From: Skermanella stibiiresistens SB22
Lineage (GTDB): Bacteria > Pseudomonadota > Alphaproteobacteria > Azospirillales > Azospirillaceae
DNA length: 64,000 nucleotides
Assembly: GCF_000576635.1 (NCBI RefSeq)
Contig: NZ_AVFL01000003.1
Location: 124,001-188,000 of the forward strand
Direction: 5' to 3'
Shown here: positions 29,701 to 36,255 of the stretch, piece by piece
Numbering within the stretch: position 1 is the stretch's first letter
Layout of the letters: every line of letters starts with the position of its first letter
The notes under the pieces: model-generated
Told to the model about the DNA's origin: nothing
Database searches by the model: none
What the model saw: the letters and a program-made list of their open reading frames with translations, nothing else
Translations under genes and position numbers: made by a program

Positions 29701-32450
29701 GCTTGGTCGGCGAGGAAGGCGACCTGCAGGAAGAACCGCGTGCCCGCCATCGAAAGATCGTCCCGGAGCGCCCCGAAATGGCTGCGCGGCGTGATCCCCG
29801 ACCGGCGCGGCACGATCGCGAACAGCACGGGCAGGAAGATCGGAACGGCGATCGTGACCAGGATGAAGGCGGTCCAGCCCAGCGCCAGATCAAGCGGCAG
29901 CAGCAGCCAGCCCGCGACCAGCGACACGAGCGTCGCCGGCGCCAGCAGGGTGCGCCGCAGGTTGTCGAGCATCTTCCACAGCCCGACGGCGGGAATGCCG
30001 CGCCGTCCCGGCCGCTTGCCGACTTTTTCGAGGCCAGCCGCGATCCAGGGCAGCAACTGCCAGTCGCCGCGCGCCCAGCGATGCTGGCGCTTGGCGGCCA
30101 CGTCGTAGCGCGCGGGGGAATCCTCGACGACCTCGATATCGGAGGCGAGCGCCGCGCGGGCGAAGGTGCCCTCGAACAGGTCGTGGCTGAGCAGGGTATT
30201 GTCGGGAACCCGCCCGGCCAGCGCCGCCTCGAAGGCGTCGATGTCGTAGATACCCTTGCCGGTGTAGGAGCCTTCGCCGAACAGGTCTTGGTAAACGTCG
30301 GAGACGGCGGCGGCGTAGGGGTCCATGCCGCCGGGTCCCGAATAGGCCCGCTGGTAGAGGGAGCCCTCGCGACCGACCGGCAGCGCCGGCGTGACGCGCG
30401 GCTGCAGGATCGCATAGCCGTCGACCACACGGCCCGTCCGGGCGTCGAAGCGGGGCTGGTTGAGCGGATGGGCCATCTTGCCGATCAGCCGGCGCACGGT
30501 ATCGCGCGGCAGGCGCGTGTCGGCGTCCAGCGTCACGACATAGCGGATGCCCGCCGGAGCGGCGGGCGCCCCTCCGTTGGGGCCGATGAAACCGGTATCG
30601 GAGGCGCCGCGCAGCAGACGGTTGAGTTCATGTAGCTTGCCGCGCTTCCGCTCCCACCCCATCCACCGGTTCTCGCCCTCATTGAAGACGCGGCGGCGAT
30701 GCAGCAGGAAGAAGCGGTCGTCCTCGCCAGTGGATCCGCCAGGCGATCCATACGCGGCGTTAAGGCGCGCGATGGCCTCGGCGGCGGCGCCAAGCAGTTC
30801 GTCGTCGCCGGCGACCTTCTCCTCATCCGCGTCAAGCCAGTCCGTCAGCAGGGCATAGCGGAGCTCGCCGCCGGGGCTGGCTAGATGATGGACCTCCAGC
30901 CGCTCGATCTGTTCCGCCAGATCCTCGGCGCCGGTCAGCAGGGTGGGAACCGCGACGAGGGTTCGAAGGTTCGGCGGGATGCCGTGGGCCAGTTCCAGGG
31001 CTGGCAGGGCGGTCGCCCCGAAGATCCGCGCCACGGCGCGGTTGACCAGGGCGGTCGCGGCGTCCATCACCGGGAACAGTCCGATCAGCGCGAGCAGCGC
31101 CAGATGCCAGCCCATCGACCACCCGCCGGGCCAATCCCCCGCCGCCGCGTCCCAGGCCAGCCAGGCGAAGGACAGAAGCAGGAGCGCGGTCACGGCGGCG
31201 ATGGCGCCGACATAGCCCCTGATGCCCATGTCGACGCTGAGGCGTCCCAGACGCCGGCGGAACGGGGGCCGGAAGCCTATCGCGTTTTCGAAGGCCCGCC
31301 TGCCCCCGGCGATCAGATGATAGCCGGGGTCCCGCGCCCTGCCATCTTCGCCAGTGGCGCCGGAGGCGTTCCTGGCGGCCTCCAGGACACGCGTGGTGAC
31401 GTCGATCTCGGTCAGTCCCGATCCGCGCGCCAGTTCCTCGATCGCGCTGCGGTACAGGTTGCGGGTCGGAAAGTCCATTTCCGCGAAGGCGGGGTCGGAC
31501 CGCAGGCGGTCGTCGACAAGGCTGATGGCCTCGAACAGATCGGCCCAATCGGTGTCGGAGATCAGCCGGATGCTCGTGATGATGTTCCGCACCGTCACGT
31601 TCGACGCGCCCTGCCTTTGCTGCGCGCCGCGCACGACCTCCTCGATCGAGGTGCCCTGGGAGCCCAGGCGCTCCTCCAGCCAGCCTTGGGCTGGCGTCAC
31701 CCGGGGATCCTGCCCGCGCAGCCGTTTGGCGAGCTGCGCCGCGAGCAATTCCGGCAGGGGGGAGCCGTCGAAGGACTTGACGGGAGCTGCGGTGGGCGGA
31801 GTGGCCGGATCGTTGGTGCCGAGCATTCGATCGGCGAGCTTGTCGGCTTCGGCCCTGATCTGGTGGGCGTCGGTGATCTGGACGGCCAGCCGGCGCAGGT
31901 TCTCCACCAGCACGATGCGGAGCGTGATCGCGACGGCCCATAATTCGCCGATCGTCAGCGGCTGGACGGTCTGATAGGCGCGGACGAAGCGGCGCAGCAT
32001 CTCCGGATCGAAATGGCTGTCGGTGTGGGCGACGAAAGCCCAGGCGATGCCGAAGACGCGCGGATAGCCGGTGAAGGGGCCGGACGCCAGTTTCGGAAGC
32101 TGCCGGTAGTAGCCGGGCGGCAGGTCCTCGCGGATCTCCCGGATCTGTTCCTCGACCAAGTGGTAGTTGTCCAGCAGCCATTCGGCCGCCGGAACGACGC
32201 CATGCCCGGCTTCCAGCGCGGCGGCGCTGGATCGGTACGCCGACAAGAGCACCGCCGCGTTGTCGTTGACGCGCGACGCCAGCGGCGGAACCTTGACCGG
32301 CGATGGCGCGGTGAGTTGCGCCGCCGCCAAGCTCCGGGCGTGATCCTCCAGGCGCTCGACGCTGAAAAGCTCCTCCCGGACAGGCGCCGCGTCGTCCCAG
32401 GGGGAATGAACGCTCTCGAGCCCGAGAGCACGACGCAGAAGCCTTTTCAC
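23796..32450 (-). CDS. ndvB: Cyclic beta-1,2-glucan synthase (NdvB/Cgs)
   Basis: A 2,884-residue inner-membrane enzyme that builds periplasmic cyclic beta-1,2-glucans from UDP-glucose. An N-terminal cytoplasmic part is followed by membrane helices near 410-490. The GT84 transferase domain carries TLDADTRLP near residue 638 and the RXXRW-type RQHRWARGDW near 788. More helices lie at about 830-880 and 960-1000. A glycoamylase-like middle domain follows (PWGISESAYNARD), linked in the literature to the cyclising transglycosylation step. The C-terminal GH94 phosphorylase domain carries GTGDWNDGMNRVGEAG near 2558 and trims chain length. The GTG at 32450 has GGAAAGG upstream. Length is normal and no frame break is seen. 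In Rhizobiales the product serves osmotic adaptation and host interaction. Confidence 0.96.
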   Translation of the reverse strand: MKRLLRRALGLESVHSPWDDAAPVREELFSVERLEDHARSLAAAQLTAPSPVKVPPLASRVNDNAAVLLSAYRSSAAALEAGHGVVPAAEWLLDNYHLVEEQIREIREDLPPGYYRQLPKLASGPFTGYPRVFGIAWAFVAHTDSHFDPEMLRRFVRAYQTVQPLTIGELWAVAITLRIVLVENLRRLAVQITDAHQIRAEADKLADRMLGTNDPATPPTAAPVKSFDGSPLPELLAAQLAKRLRGQDPRVTPAQGWLEERLGSQGTSIEEVVRGAQQRQGASNVTVRNIITSIRLISDTDWADLFEAISLVDDRLRSDPAFAEMDFPTRNLYRSAIEELARGSGLTEIDVTTRVLEAARNASGATGEDGRARDPGYHLIAGGRRAFENAIGFRPPFRRRLGRLSVDMGIRGYVGAIAAVTALLLLSFAWLAWDAAAGDWPGGWSMGWHLALLALIGLFPVMDAATALVNRAVARIFGATALPALELAHGIPPNLRTLVAVPTLLTGAEDLAEQIERLEVHHLASPGGELRYALLTDWLDADEEKVAGDDELLGAAAEAIARLNAAYGSPGGSTGEDDRFFLLHRRRVFNEGENRWMGWERKRGKLHELNRLLRGASDTGFIGPNGGAPAAPAGIRYVVTLDADTRLPRDTVRRLIGKMAHPLNQPRFDARTGRVVDGYAILQPRVTPALPVGREGSLYQRAYSGPGGMDPYAAAVSDVYQDLFGEGSYTGKGIYDIDAFEAALAGRVPDNTLLSHDLFEGTFARAALASDIEVVEDSPARYDVAAKRQHRWARGDWQLLPWIAAGLEKVGKRPGRRGIPAVGLWKMLDNLRRTLLAPATLVSLVAGWLLLPLDLALGWTAFILVTIAVPIFLPVLFAIVPRRSGITPRSHFGALRDDLSMAGTRFFLQVAFLADQAWLMGDAVARTLVRLFVTRRHLLEWVTAAQARVSPRLDLAGFYGQMAGGVVLGVAAGLAVVAFAPAAWPVALPFVALWLAAPAVALWTSRSPTAASQLGASEDEARTLRLIARRTWRFFETFVTPAENNLPPDNFQEDPRPVVAHRTSPTNIGLYLLSTVAARDFGWAGRLETIERLEATLTTMGKLRRFRGHLFNWYETRDLRVLEPAYVSSVDSGNLAGHLIALANTCKEWALAPADGVASWATARAGMIDDHDLAREALARLVAGAKDAAAEDARQIEAALDGVRDLLSQVPTGTAPGDGYLGTLKALTGRAADLAETAAGAAETDDAADLAFWTSALDRVAAAHQRDALEQMADPDGARQRLAALETTARGMAVAMDFAFLLDPERKLLSIGYSVPDNALDRNCYDLLASEARLASLFAIAKGDVPARHWFRLGRTATPLGHGAALISWSGSMFEYLMPSLVMRAPAGSLLERTNQLVVERQQAYGHALGIPWGISESAYNARDLEFTYQYSNFGVPGLGLKRGLSENAVIAPYATGLATMVDPKGAVANFARLADLGASGRYGFHEALDFTRTRLPEGKQVAIVRNFMAHHQGMTITAIANTLQAGRMRARFHAEPMIQAVELLLQERTPRDVAVAHPRAEEVRIAATDPGSASPQVRRLKLHAGTSPATLMLSNGRYAVMLTSAGSGFSRWRDLAVTRWREDATRDDWGSYVFLRDARSGAVWSAGYQPTGAEPDSHDITFSEDRAEYIRHDGTLVTTLEIVVSAEDNAEVRRVSVANGGRQTREIDLTSYAEIVLAATASDSAHPAFSKMFVQTEYLPEYGAIVATRRRRSPSEPEVWAAHLAVVEGVTTGDAQIETDRARFIGRGHALGQAVAIHGGGPLSNTVGTVLDPIFALRRRVVVAPSKTARVAFWTMLAASRAELLDLIDKHQDRNAFERATTLAWTQAQVQLRHLGVKPEEAADFQNLAGHIIHADPRLRPPSETIRRGAGPQSGLWPHGISGDIPIVLVHIDDVEDMEAVRQLLRAHEYWRMKQLPVDLVILNERTSSYVQDLQIAIETAVRTSQSRARFGEEPARGTVFVLRKDLITAEGRALLHSVARVVLNARGGGIAQQLGRLEEIPRERPDSRAKAVTASVSIYRPAPREGLAEGLGDGLEFFNGLGGFADDGRQYVTVLRAGQSTPAPWINVIANPGFGFHVATEGGGYTWAGNSRENQLTPWSNDPVTDAPGEAVYLRDEDSGALFGPTALPIRDGGTYVARHGHGHSRFEHAADGLALDLLQYVPLDDPIKISRLTVRNLSNRPRHLSVTSYVEWVLGTSRGASAPFIVTSADAATGALFAGNPWNAPLGGRVAFADMAGRQTAWTADRREFIGRNGTLASPEALRGGAPLSGATGAGLDPCAVLQTSFELAPGASIEIVMFLGETGSAEAASALIERYRAIDLDHVLAEVEAHWRDLLGTIQVKTPDRALDIMLNGWLQYQTLACRIWARSAFYQASGAYGFRDQLQDGMALTFARPEMTRHHLLRAAGRQFVEGDVQHWWLPATGQGVRTRISDDRVWLAFGVASYIEVTEDRSILDEMVPFLEGQHLKLGEHDAFFQPTVSDEAATLFEHCARGLDQCVALTGEHGLPLMGTGDWNDGMNRVGEAGKGESVWLGWLLLRTVDLFAPMAEDRDPGRAAAWREHAASVRVSLEREAWDGAWYRRGIFDDGTPFGRAGDAECRIDSIAQSWAVLSEAANPDRAARAMASVDEHLILRDEKLALLFTPPFDKTPLDPGYIKAYPPGLRENGGQYSHAAMWAIMAFAKLGQGDRAGALLSLLNPINHASDPAGTARYKVEPYVVAADVYSVAPHAGRGGWTWYTGSAGWMYRAGIEAVLGIRQRGALLLIDPCIPADWPGFQVAVRRGATRYDISVENPAGCCRGIGLTELDGAVVDPSDGPLAVPLDGGVHTLRIVLEKAALAVA

Positions 32451-32599
32451 GAAGACCTTTCCAATCGAAGACCGCCATGGTTCTCGATAGTAAAACTGAG
32501 ATTATGATTTTGGTGGGGACGCCGAATCAAGCGTACTCACTTAACGATATGGCGACCCTTCGTGAAGAACCTAGAAGTTATTAGTCTTCGACATTTGAG

Positions 32600-33031
32600 C
32601 TAAAACAGCCATCCATTCATTTGCAGGATGAGCATGACGGCGCCGAGACCGATACCCACCGCGAGATTGGGCCAACCGCCGGCCTTCTGGTCGCCGGTCT
32701 GGGCACCGGTCGTCGCGTCACCGGTCGTCTCGGCACCGGCGTTGGAGCCGCCTTCCGGCAGGAACTCGACGAGGCGCTGGGATAGCTTTTCGCGATCCGA
32801 GGATTTCAGATGATCCGCCGGCAACCGCTCCAGGATCGAGGCCAGGGCCGCCGCCGCCGAGGATCGCGGCATATCCGCCAGCCGGGCGGCCTCGCGCCAG
32901 GGGTCCAAGTCCAGTCTCGCCAAGGCCGATAGCATGTTGAGAGTGGTTCCATTCTCCTCTTCCCAAACAGGCGTGGAAAGAAAATCCTGGAGATTGGAGT
33001 GATGCATATTGAACGCACTGCGCATTGCCAT
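32600..33031 (-). CDS. Small protein of unknown function with C-terminal membrane helix
   Basis: About 143 residues if started at the ATG at 33031; the open frame extends to a GTG at 33100, but that part is AT-rich and looks non-coding. The N-terminal half is helical and Ala/Leu-rich (MLSALARLDLDPWREAARLA near residue 32), then an acidic Gly/Thr linker rich in GAETTGDATTGAQTGD, then one C-terminal hydrophobic helix (LAVGIGLGAVMLILQM). This suggests a tail-anchored inner-membrane protein. I do not recognise the family. It lies 149 bases upstream of ndvB on the same strand and could act with glucan synthesis, but that is positional inference. Confidence 0.6.
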   Translation of the reverse strand: MAMRSAFNMHHSNLQDFLSTPVWEEENGTTLNMLSALARLDLDPWREAARLADMPRSSAAAALASILERLPADHLKSSDREKLSQRLVEFLPEGGSNAGAETTGDATTGAQTGDQKAGGWPNLAVGIGLGAVMLILQMNGWLF

Positions 33032-33161
33032 CGAATTTTTCCCGCAGGCAGTAAGTAAAGACCAACCCGCATATGGAATTAACAATCTATTTTTCAACAC
33101 GTTTGTTGATTGTCTGGCACTGCCGCCGACCCATCATTTTTCCTTTTTATAGAAGGGAAAG

Positions 33162-33182
33162 GGGGCGGGAAAATCCCGCCCC
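33162..33182 (-). terminator. Terminator after the methyltransferase gene
   Basis: GGGGCGGG pairs perfectly with CCCGCCCC around a 5-base A/T loop, starting 6 bases after the methyltransferase stop on the minus strand. A pyrimidine-rich tract follows in that direction, ahead of the small membrane protein gene. Confidence 0.7.
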
Positions 33183-33188
33183 ACCAAT

Positions 33189-34268
33189 TTAGGGTTTCGC
33201 TTCCAGCACGATGTTGAATGGCGTTTCCGCGGCGCGCCTCACGCTCCCGAAGCCGGCTCGCGTCAGGATCTCCGTCAGCCGCGCCTCGCCCGCCTGGGCT
33301 CCCAACGCCAAGCCGACTTCCTGCGCGAGGGACGCGGGCGTGCAGATCATGGTGGACGCGGCGTAGTAGACGCGACCGACCGGATTGAGGTTGTCCTCCA
33401 GCCGGTCATGGGCGAAAGGCTCGACCAGCATCAGGGTTCCATCCGGCGAGAGGGACCGCAAGGCGTGCGCGGCGGCGCCGACCGGGTCGCCCATGTCGTG
33501 CAGGCAGTCGAACATGGTCACCAGATCATAGCCACTTCCGGGGAAGCCGCTGGCGCCGCTCACCTCGAAGGACAGGTTTCCACCAGCACCTGTCCCGATC
33601 CTCTGGGACGCCCGCTCGATCGACCCTCGATGATTGTCGAAACCGATGACGGTGGATCGCGGAAATGCCTTGGCCATCAGCGCGGTCGTGACCCCGTGGC
33701 CGCATCCGACATCCGCGACCCTGGCGCCGCGCTCGAGTTTCTCGACCACTCCATCCAGGGAGGGTAGCCAGCCTTGGATCAGGTTGGCCTCATATCCGGC
33801 GCGAAAGAAGCGCTCGACCCCCGTGAACAGGCACTGATGATGGTCATGCCAGCCAACGCCGTGACCGGTGCGGAAGGCCTCGGCAACCTTCGGCGTGTCG
33901 ATGGCGCTGGCGTAGGCGATCTCGAAGGCACCCAGCATGCACACCGGGCTGTCCGGATCGGCGAACACCATCATCTGCTCGGGCGTCATCGAGAAGTGGC
34001 CGGAGGCGCCGTCATATTGGACATATCCAGCCGCCGCATGGGCGGAAAGCCACTCCCTGACATAGCGTTCGGCGGTGGCGGTGCGGCGGGCAAGTTCCCC
34101 GGACGACAGGGGACCGTGGGCGGCCAACGCCTTGTAGAGCCCCAGTTCGTCGCCGATCCGGACGAGCGGGACGATGTAGGCCGCTCCGAGATCGCCCAGC
34201 ATCCTGCCGACGAATTCCTGTAGCTTCGCCTCGTCGGCCGTTTCGGTCCGAACGATGGTGTCTTCCAT
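33189..34268 (-). CDS. SAM-dependent methyltransferase with N-terminal winged helix
   Basis: A 359-residue class I methyltransferase. The first 100 residues form a dimerisation/winged-helix region as in plant-type O-methyltransferases and Rv2258c-like proteins (GPLSSGELARRTATAERYVR). The SAM site follows: motif I ARVADVGCGHGVTTALM near 183, an acidic post-motif (VIGFDNHRGS) and motif II region YDLVTMFDCLHDMGDP near 247. GAGGGAGC lies before the ATG. It follows the DUF6356-like gene by 37 bases on the same strand and ends in a strong terminator hairpin. The small-molecule substrate cannot be predicted. Confidence 0.9.
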   Translation of the reverse strand: MEDTIVRTETADEAKLQEFVGRMLGDLGAAYIVPLVRIGDELGLYKALAAHGPLSSGELARRTATAERYVREWLSAHAAAGYVQYDGASGHFSMTPEQMMVFADPDSPVCMLGAFEIAYASAIDTPKVAEAFRTGHGVGWHDHHQCLFTGVERFFRAGYEANLIQGWLPSLDGVVEKLERGARVADVGCGHGVTTALMAKAFPRSTVIGFDNHRGSIERASQRIGTGAGGNLSFEVSGASGFPGSGYDLVTMFDCLHDMGDPVGAAAHALRSLSPDGTLMLVEPFAHDRLEDNLNPVGRVYYAASTMICTPASLAQEVGLALGAQAGEARLTEILTRAGFGSVRRAAETPFNIVLEAKP

Positions 34269-34305
34269 GATATCGCTCCCTCTTGGGTTCGCGCTTGGAT
34301 TTTCG

Positions 34306-34680
34306 CTAGATCTCGAAATCCGGCTTCGGGATGTCGCCGCCCTGGGTCAGCGATCTGAAGCGTTTCGCCAGGATCGCCGCGTGCAGTTCACGGACGGTCC
34401 GGCCGCCGGTCGTGACGAAGAGGAACGGGAACAGTCCGTGGACGCAGCACGCCAGTCCGCCAACGATCATCCGGACGCCGAACTTGAAGGCGAATTCCAG
34501 GTGCCGCGGATAGGTTTCGCCGACGGAGGCCGGATGCCCGCCGAACAAGTTCAGGACTGGGGATGCGTGACCTTCGTCCGACCGCCCGCGCCGTCCCCGC
34601 GTGTTTGGCGCCCGCCTTGGAATCAGGTTTTCGCGTCGCCGGCCATTCGACAGGGCGCCAAGCTGGGCTTCGTGGGTCAT
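34306..34680 (-). CDS. DUF6356-like small membrane protein
   Basis: The C-terminal 75 residues match what I know of DUF6356: HPASVGETYPRHLEFAFKFG, then a hydrophobic helix (MIVGGLACCVHGLFPFLFV) and TGGRTVRELHAAI. Family members are usually about 80 residues. The only plain in-frame start before this domain is the ATG at 34680 (GAGG upstream), giving 124 residues with a basic, low-complexity N-terminal extension; a non-ATG start nearer the domain is possible. Function is unknown. It is probably cotranscribed with the downstream methyltransferase gene. Confidence 0.65.
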   Translation of the reverse strand: MTHEAQLGALSNGRRRENLIPRRAPNTRGRRGRSDEGHASPVLNLFGGHPASVGETYPRHLEFAFKFGVRMIVGGLACCVHGLFPFLFVTTGGRTVRELHAAILAKRFRSLTQGGDIPKPDFEI

Positions 34681-34747
34681 TTCGTTCGGCCTCGCGTTCC
34701 GGGTTTGGATGGCGCCTTTTGTAGGAGGGCCGTGTTTCACGCCGATT

Positions 34748-35089
34748 TCACGCCGCGGCCGATGTTGTTTCAATTGTTTCCGCGACCGGCGCCTTCTCCG
34801 CCCTCGGAGCCGCCAGCGCCCCCCTCACCGTGAAACGCCGCCGTCCGGACGGCGATGCCGCCGCAGCCGAGGTATCGAATCGACGCATCGCTTGGCGAAG
34901 CCTGAATGTGTTGAGCGGCAGCAGGATGATCTCCATCAGGATCACCGGATAGCTCTGGATGACGAGGCCATAGGTCAGGAAGGAGACGCTGCTGAGAAGA
35001 GCGGTGACACGGAGCGGGACCATGCTCTTCATGGCATAGGACCCGATGGTGAGGATGGTGCCTAGAAAACCAATGGCATCGATCAGCAT
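34748..35089 (-). CDS. YgjV/Popeye-like small inner-membrane protein
   Basis: A 113-residue protein with three close hydrophobic helices (IDAIGFLGTILTIGSYAM, LLSSVSFLTYGLVIQ, YPVILMEIILLPLN) ending in RLRQAMRRF and a basic/Ala-rich tail. The pattern, including IPLRV-like and LLPLN motifs, resembles the membrane module found in YgjV-like proteins and upstream of some Crp-like domains. The start is set at the ATG at 35089 with GAGAGG six bases upstream; the open frame extends further but reads as non-coding. Two strong hairpins lie 50-130 bases upstream in the leader region. Function is unknown. Confidence 0.68.
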   Translation of the reverse strand: MLIDAIGFLGTILTIGSYAMKSMVPLRVTALLSSVSFLTYGLVIQSYPVILMEIILLPLNTFRLRQAMRRFDTSAAAASPSGRRRFTVRGALAAPRAEKAPVAETIETTSAAA

Positions 35090-35508
35090 GAACGCCTCTC
35101 CCGGTGCGCGAACCACGCGCTGGTACTGAATTTTGGAAACACACCTTGTCCTCCAAGGAATTCCCAATTCCGAGGACAAGTGGTCGTCGGAACACTGGCT
35201 GATGACAGCCAGTGTTCGGCGCTTTTTATTTAAGGTACGAGCGCTTTGTGAGCACGTTCTATAAGGATGATGAGAGGCTTCCAAGGGGATACCGCTCGAA
35301 ATAGATGCCGTCTGCAGGAATCAAGCTTTGATAGTCTGCCGTAAAAAAGATTACTTCTGGAACTTTCAAGACTGGATAAAGAGCCAGCGAGCCGCGTGTG
35401 AGACATCGGGCGGTCATGACCTTTCGTTTCGACGCGGCCATGCTTCGACGGTGTTAAGATCACGCTGGTCAGTCAGGCCACCAGTTTAACCGTCGCGAGG
35501 GAACGGTT
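35090..35508. other. 419-bp intergenic region with two hairpins
   Basis: This gap separates the YgjV-like gene from the divergent OmpR-type regulator gene. The left part holds two strong hairpins (separate entry). The rest (about 35230-35460) is lower in GC than the surroundings. A minus-strand frame at 35259-35441 has protein-like composition (VPEVIFFTADYQSLIPADG) but no recognisable family and no good start, so it may be a gene remnant. Promoters for both flanking genes must lie here; I cannot place them with confidence. Confidence 0.5.
35145..35228 (+). ncRNA. Twin hairpins with T-run: possible small RNA end or structured leader
   Basis: Hairpin 1: 9 pairs (35145-35153 with 35172-35180) plus 6 inner pairs (35157-35162 with 35166-35171) around a CCC loop. 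Hairpin 2: 11 perfect pairs (35190-35200 with 35207-35217), followed on the plus strand by GGCGCTTTTTATTT. That is the form of an intrinsic terminator for a plus-strand transcript, yet no plus-strand gene precedes it. On the minus strand the same hairpins lie in the leader of the YgjV-like gene. No known RNA family is recognised. Confidence 0.45.
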
Positions 35509-36255
35509 ATGATGGACAAGGCTCATATCCTCGTCATCGATGACGAGAAGGAGGTGCGCGACCTGATCACGGAGTACCTGGGCAAGCAGGAGTTCGAGGT
35601 CAGCTCGGTCGGCGGCGTCGTCGCCGCCCGCGAAATCCTGAACGCCGGGACCGGGGGGCGTCCGGTCGCCCTGGTCATTTTGGACCTGAGGATGCCCGGC
35701 GAAAATGGTCTGGTGCTGGCGCGCGAGCTTCGGGACCGGGGCGATGTCGCCGTCATCATCCTGACGGCGTCCGGGGAAACCATCGACCGGGTCGTCGGAC
35801 TGGAGATGGGCGCCGACGATTACATCGCCAAACCCTTCGACCCCCGCGAGCTTCTGGCCCGGATCCGGAGCGTCCTGCGCCGGGTGGGAACAGGTGCCCG
35901 GGCGACATCCGGACAGGCGGCCGGCGCCGAAGCCGTTCCCCGCGAGGCCGTCCGGTTCGGCCGGTGCCTGATCGACCGGGAGGCGCGCCGGATGTTCGAG
36001 AAGGACGGCACCGAGGTTCCCCTCACCGCGATGCAGTTCAGCTTGATCGAGGCCTTCCTCGACAACCCCAACCGCGTGCTGACCCGCGACCGCCTGCTGG
36101 ACCTGTCGCACAAGCGCGGCGACGATCCGTTCGACCGCAGCATCGACATCCGGATCACCCGCCTGCGGCGCAAGATCGAGGAGCACCCGGAAAAGCCCAA
36201 GACCATCAGGACGGTGCATGGCGTCGGTTACGTCTACGCGCCGGCGGAGACATGA
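35509..36255 (+). CDS. OmpR-family response regulator
   Basis: A 248-residue regulator. The receiver has Asp11-Asp12, phospho-acceptor Asp59 (VILDLRMPGENG), Thr/Ser switch region IILTASG and Lys in IAKPFDPRELLAR. A 130-150 linker leads to the OmpR/PhoB winged helix (about 155-245) with LTAMQFSLIEAFLDNPNRV and the DNA-contacting SIDIRITRLRRKI. GAGGGAAC precedes the ATG pair. Its last codons overlap the start of the downstream kinase as ATGA, so the two make a coupled two-component pair. Confidence 0.94.
   Translation: MMDKAHILVIDDEKEVRDLITEYLGKQEFEVSSVGGVVAAREILNAGTGGRPVALVILDLRMPGENGLVLARELRDRGDVAVIILTASGETIDRVVGLEMGADDYIAKPFDPRELLARIRSVLRRVGTGARATSGQAAGAEAVPREAVRFGRCLIDREARRMFEKDGTEVPLTAMQFSLIEAFLDNPNRVLTRDRLLDLSHKRGDDPFDRSIDIRITRLRRKIEEHPEKPKTIRTVHGVGYVYAPAET

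Noticed and set aside
33115-33130. Second TGGCAC string upstream of the methyltransferase terminator
   Set aside because: The downstream half does not match TTGC at the correct spacing.
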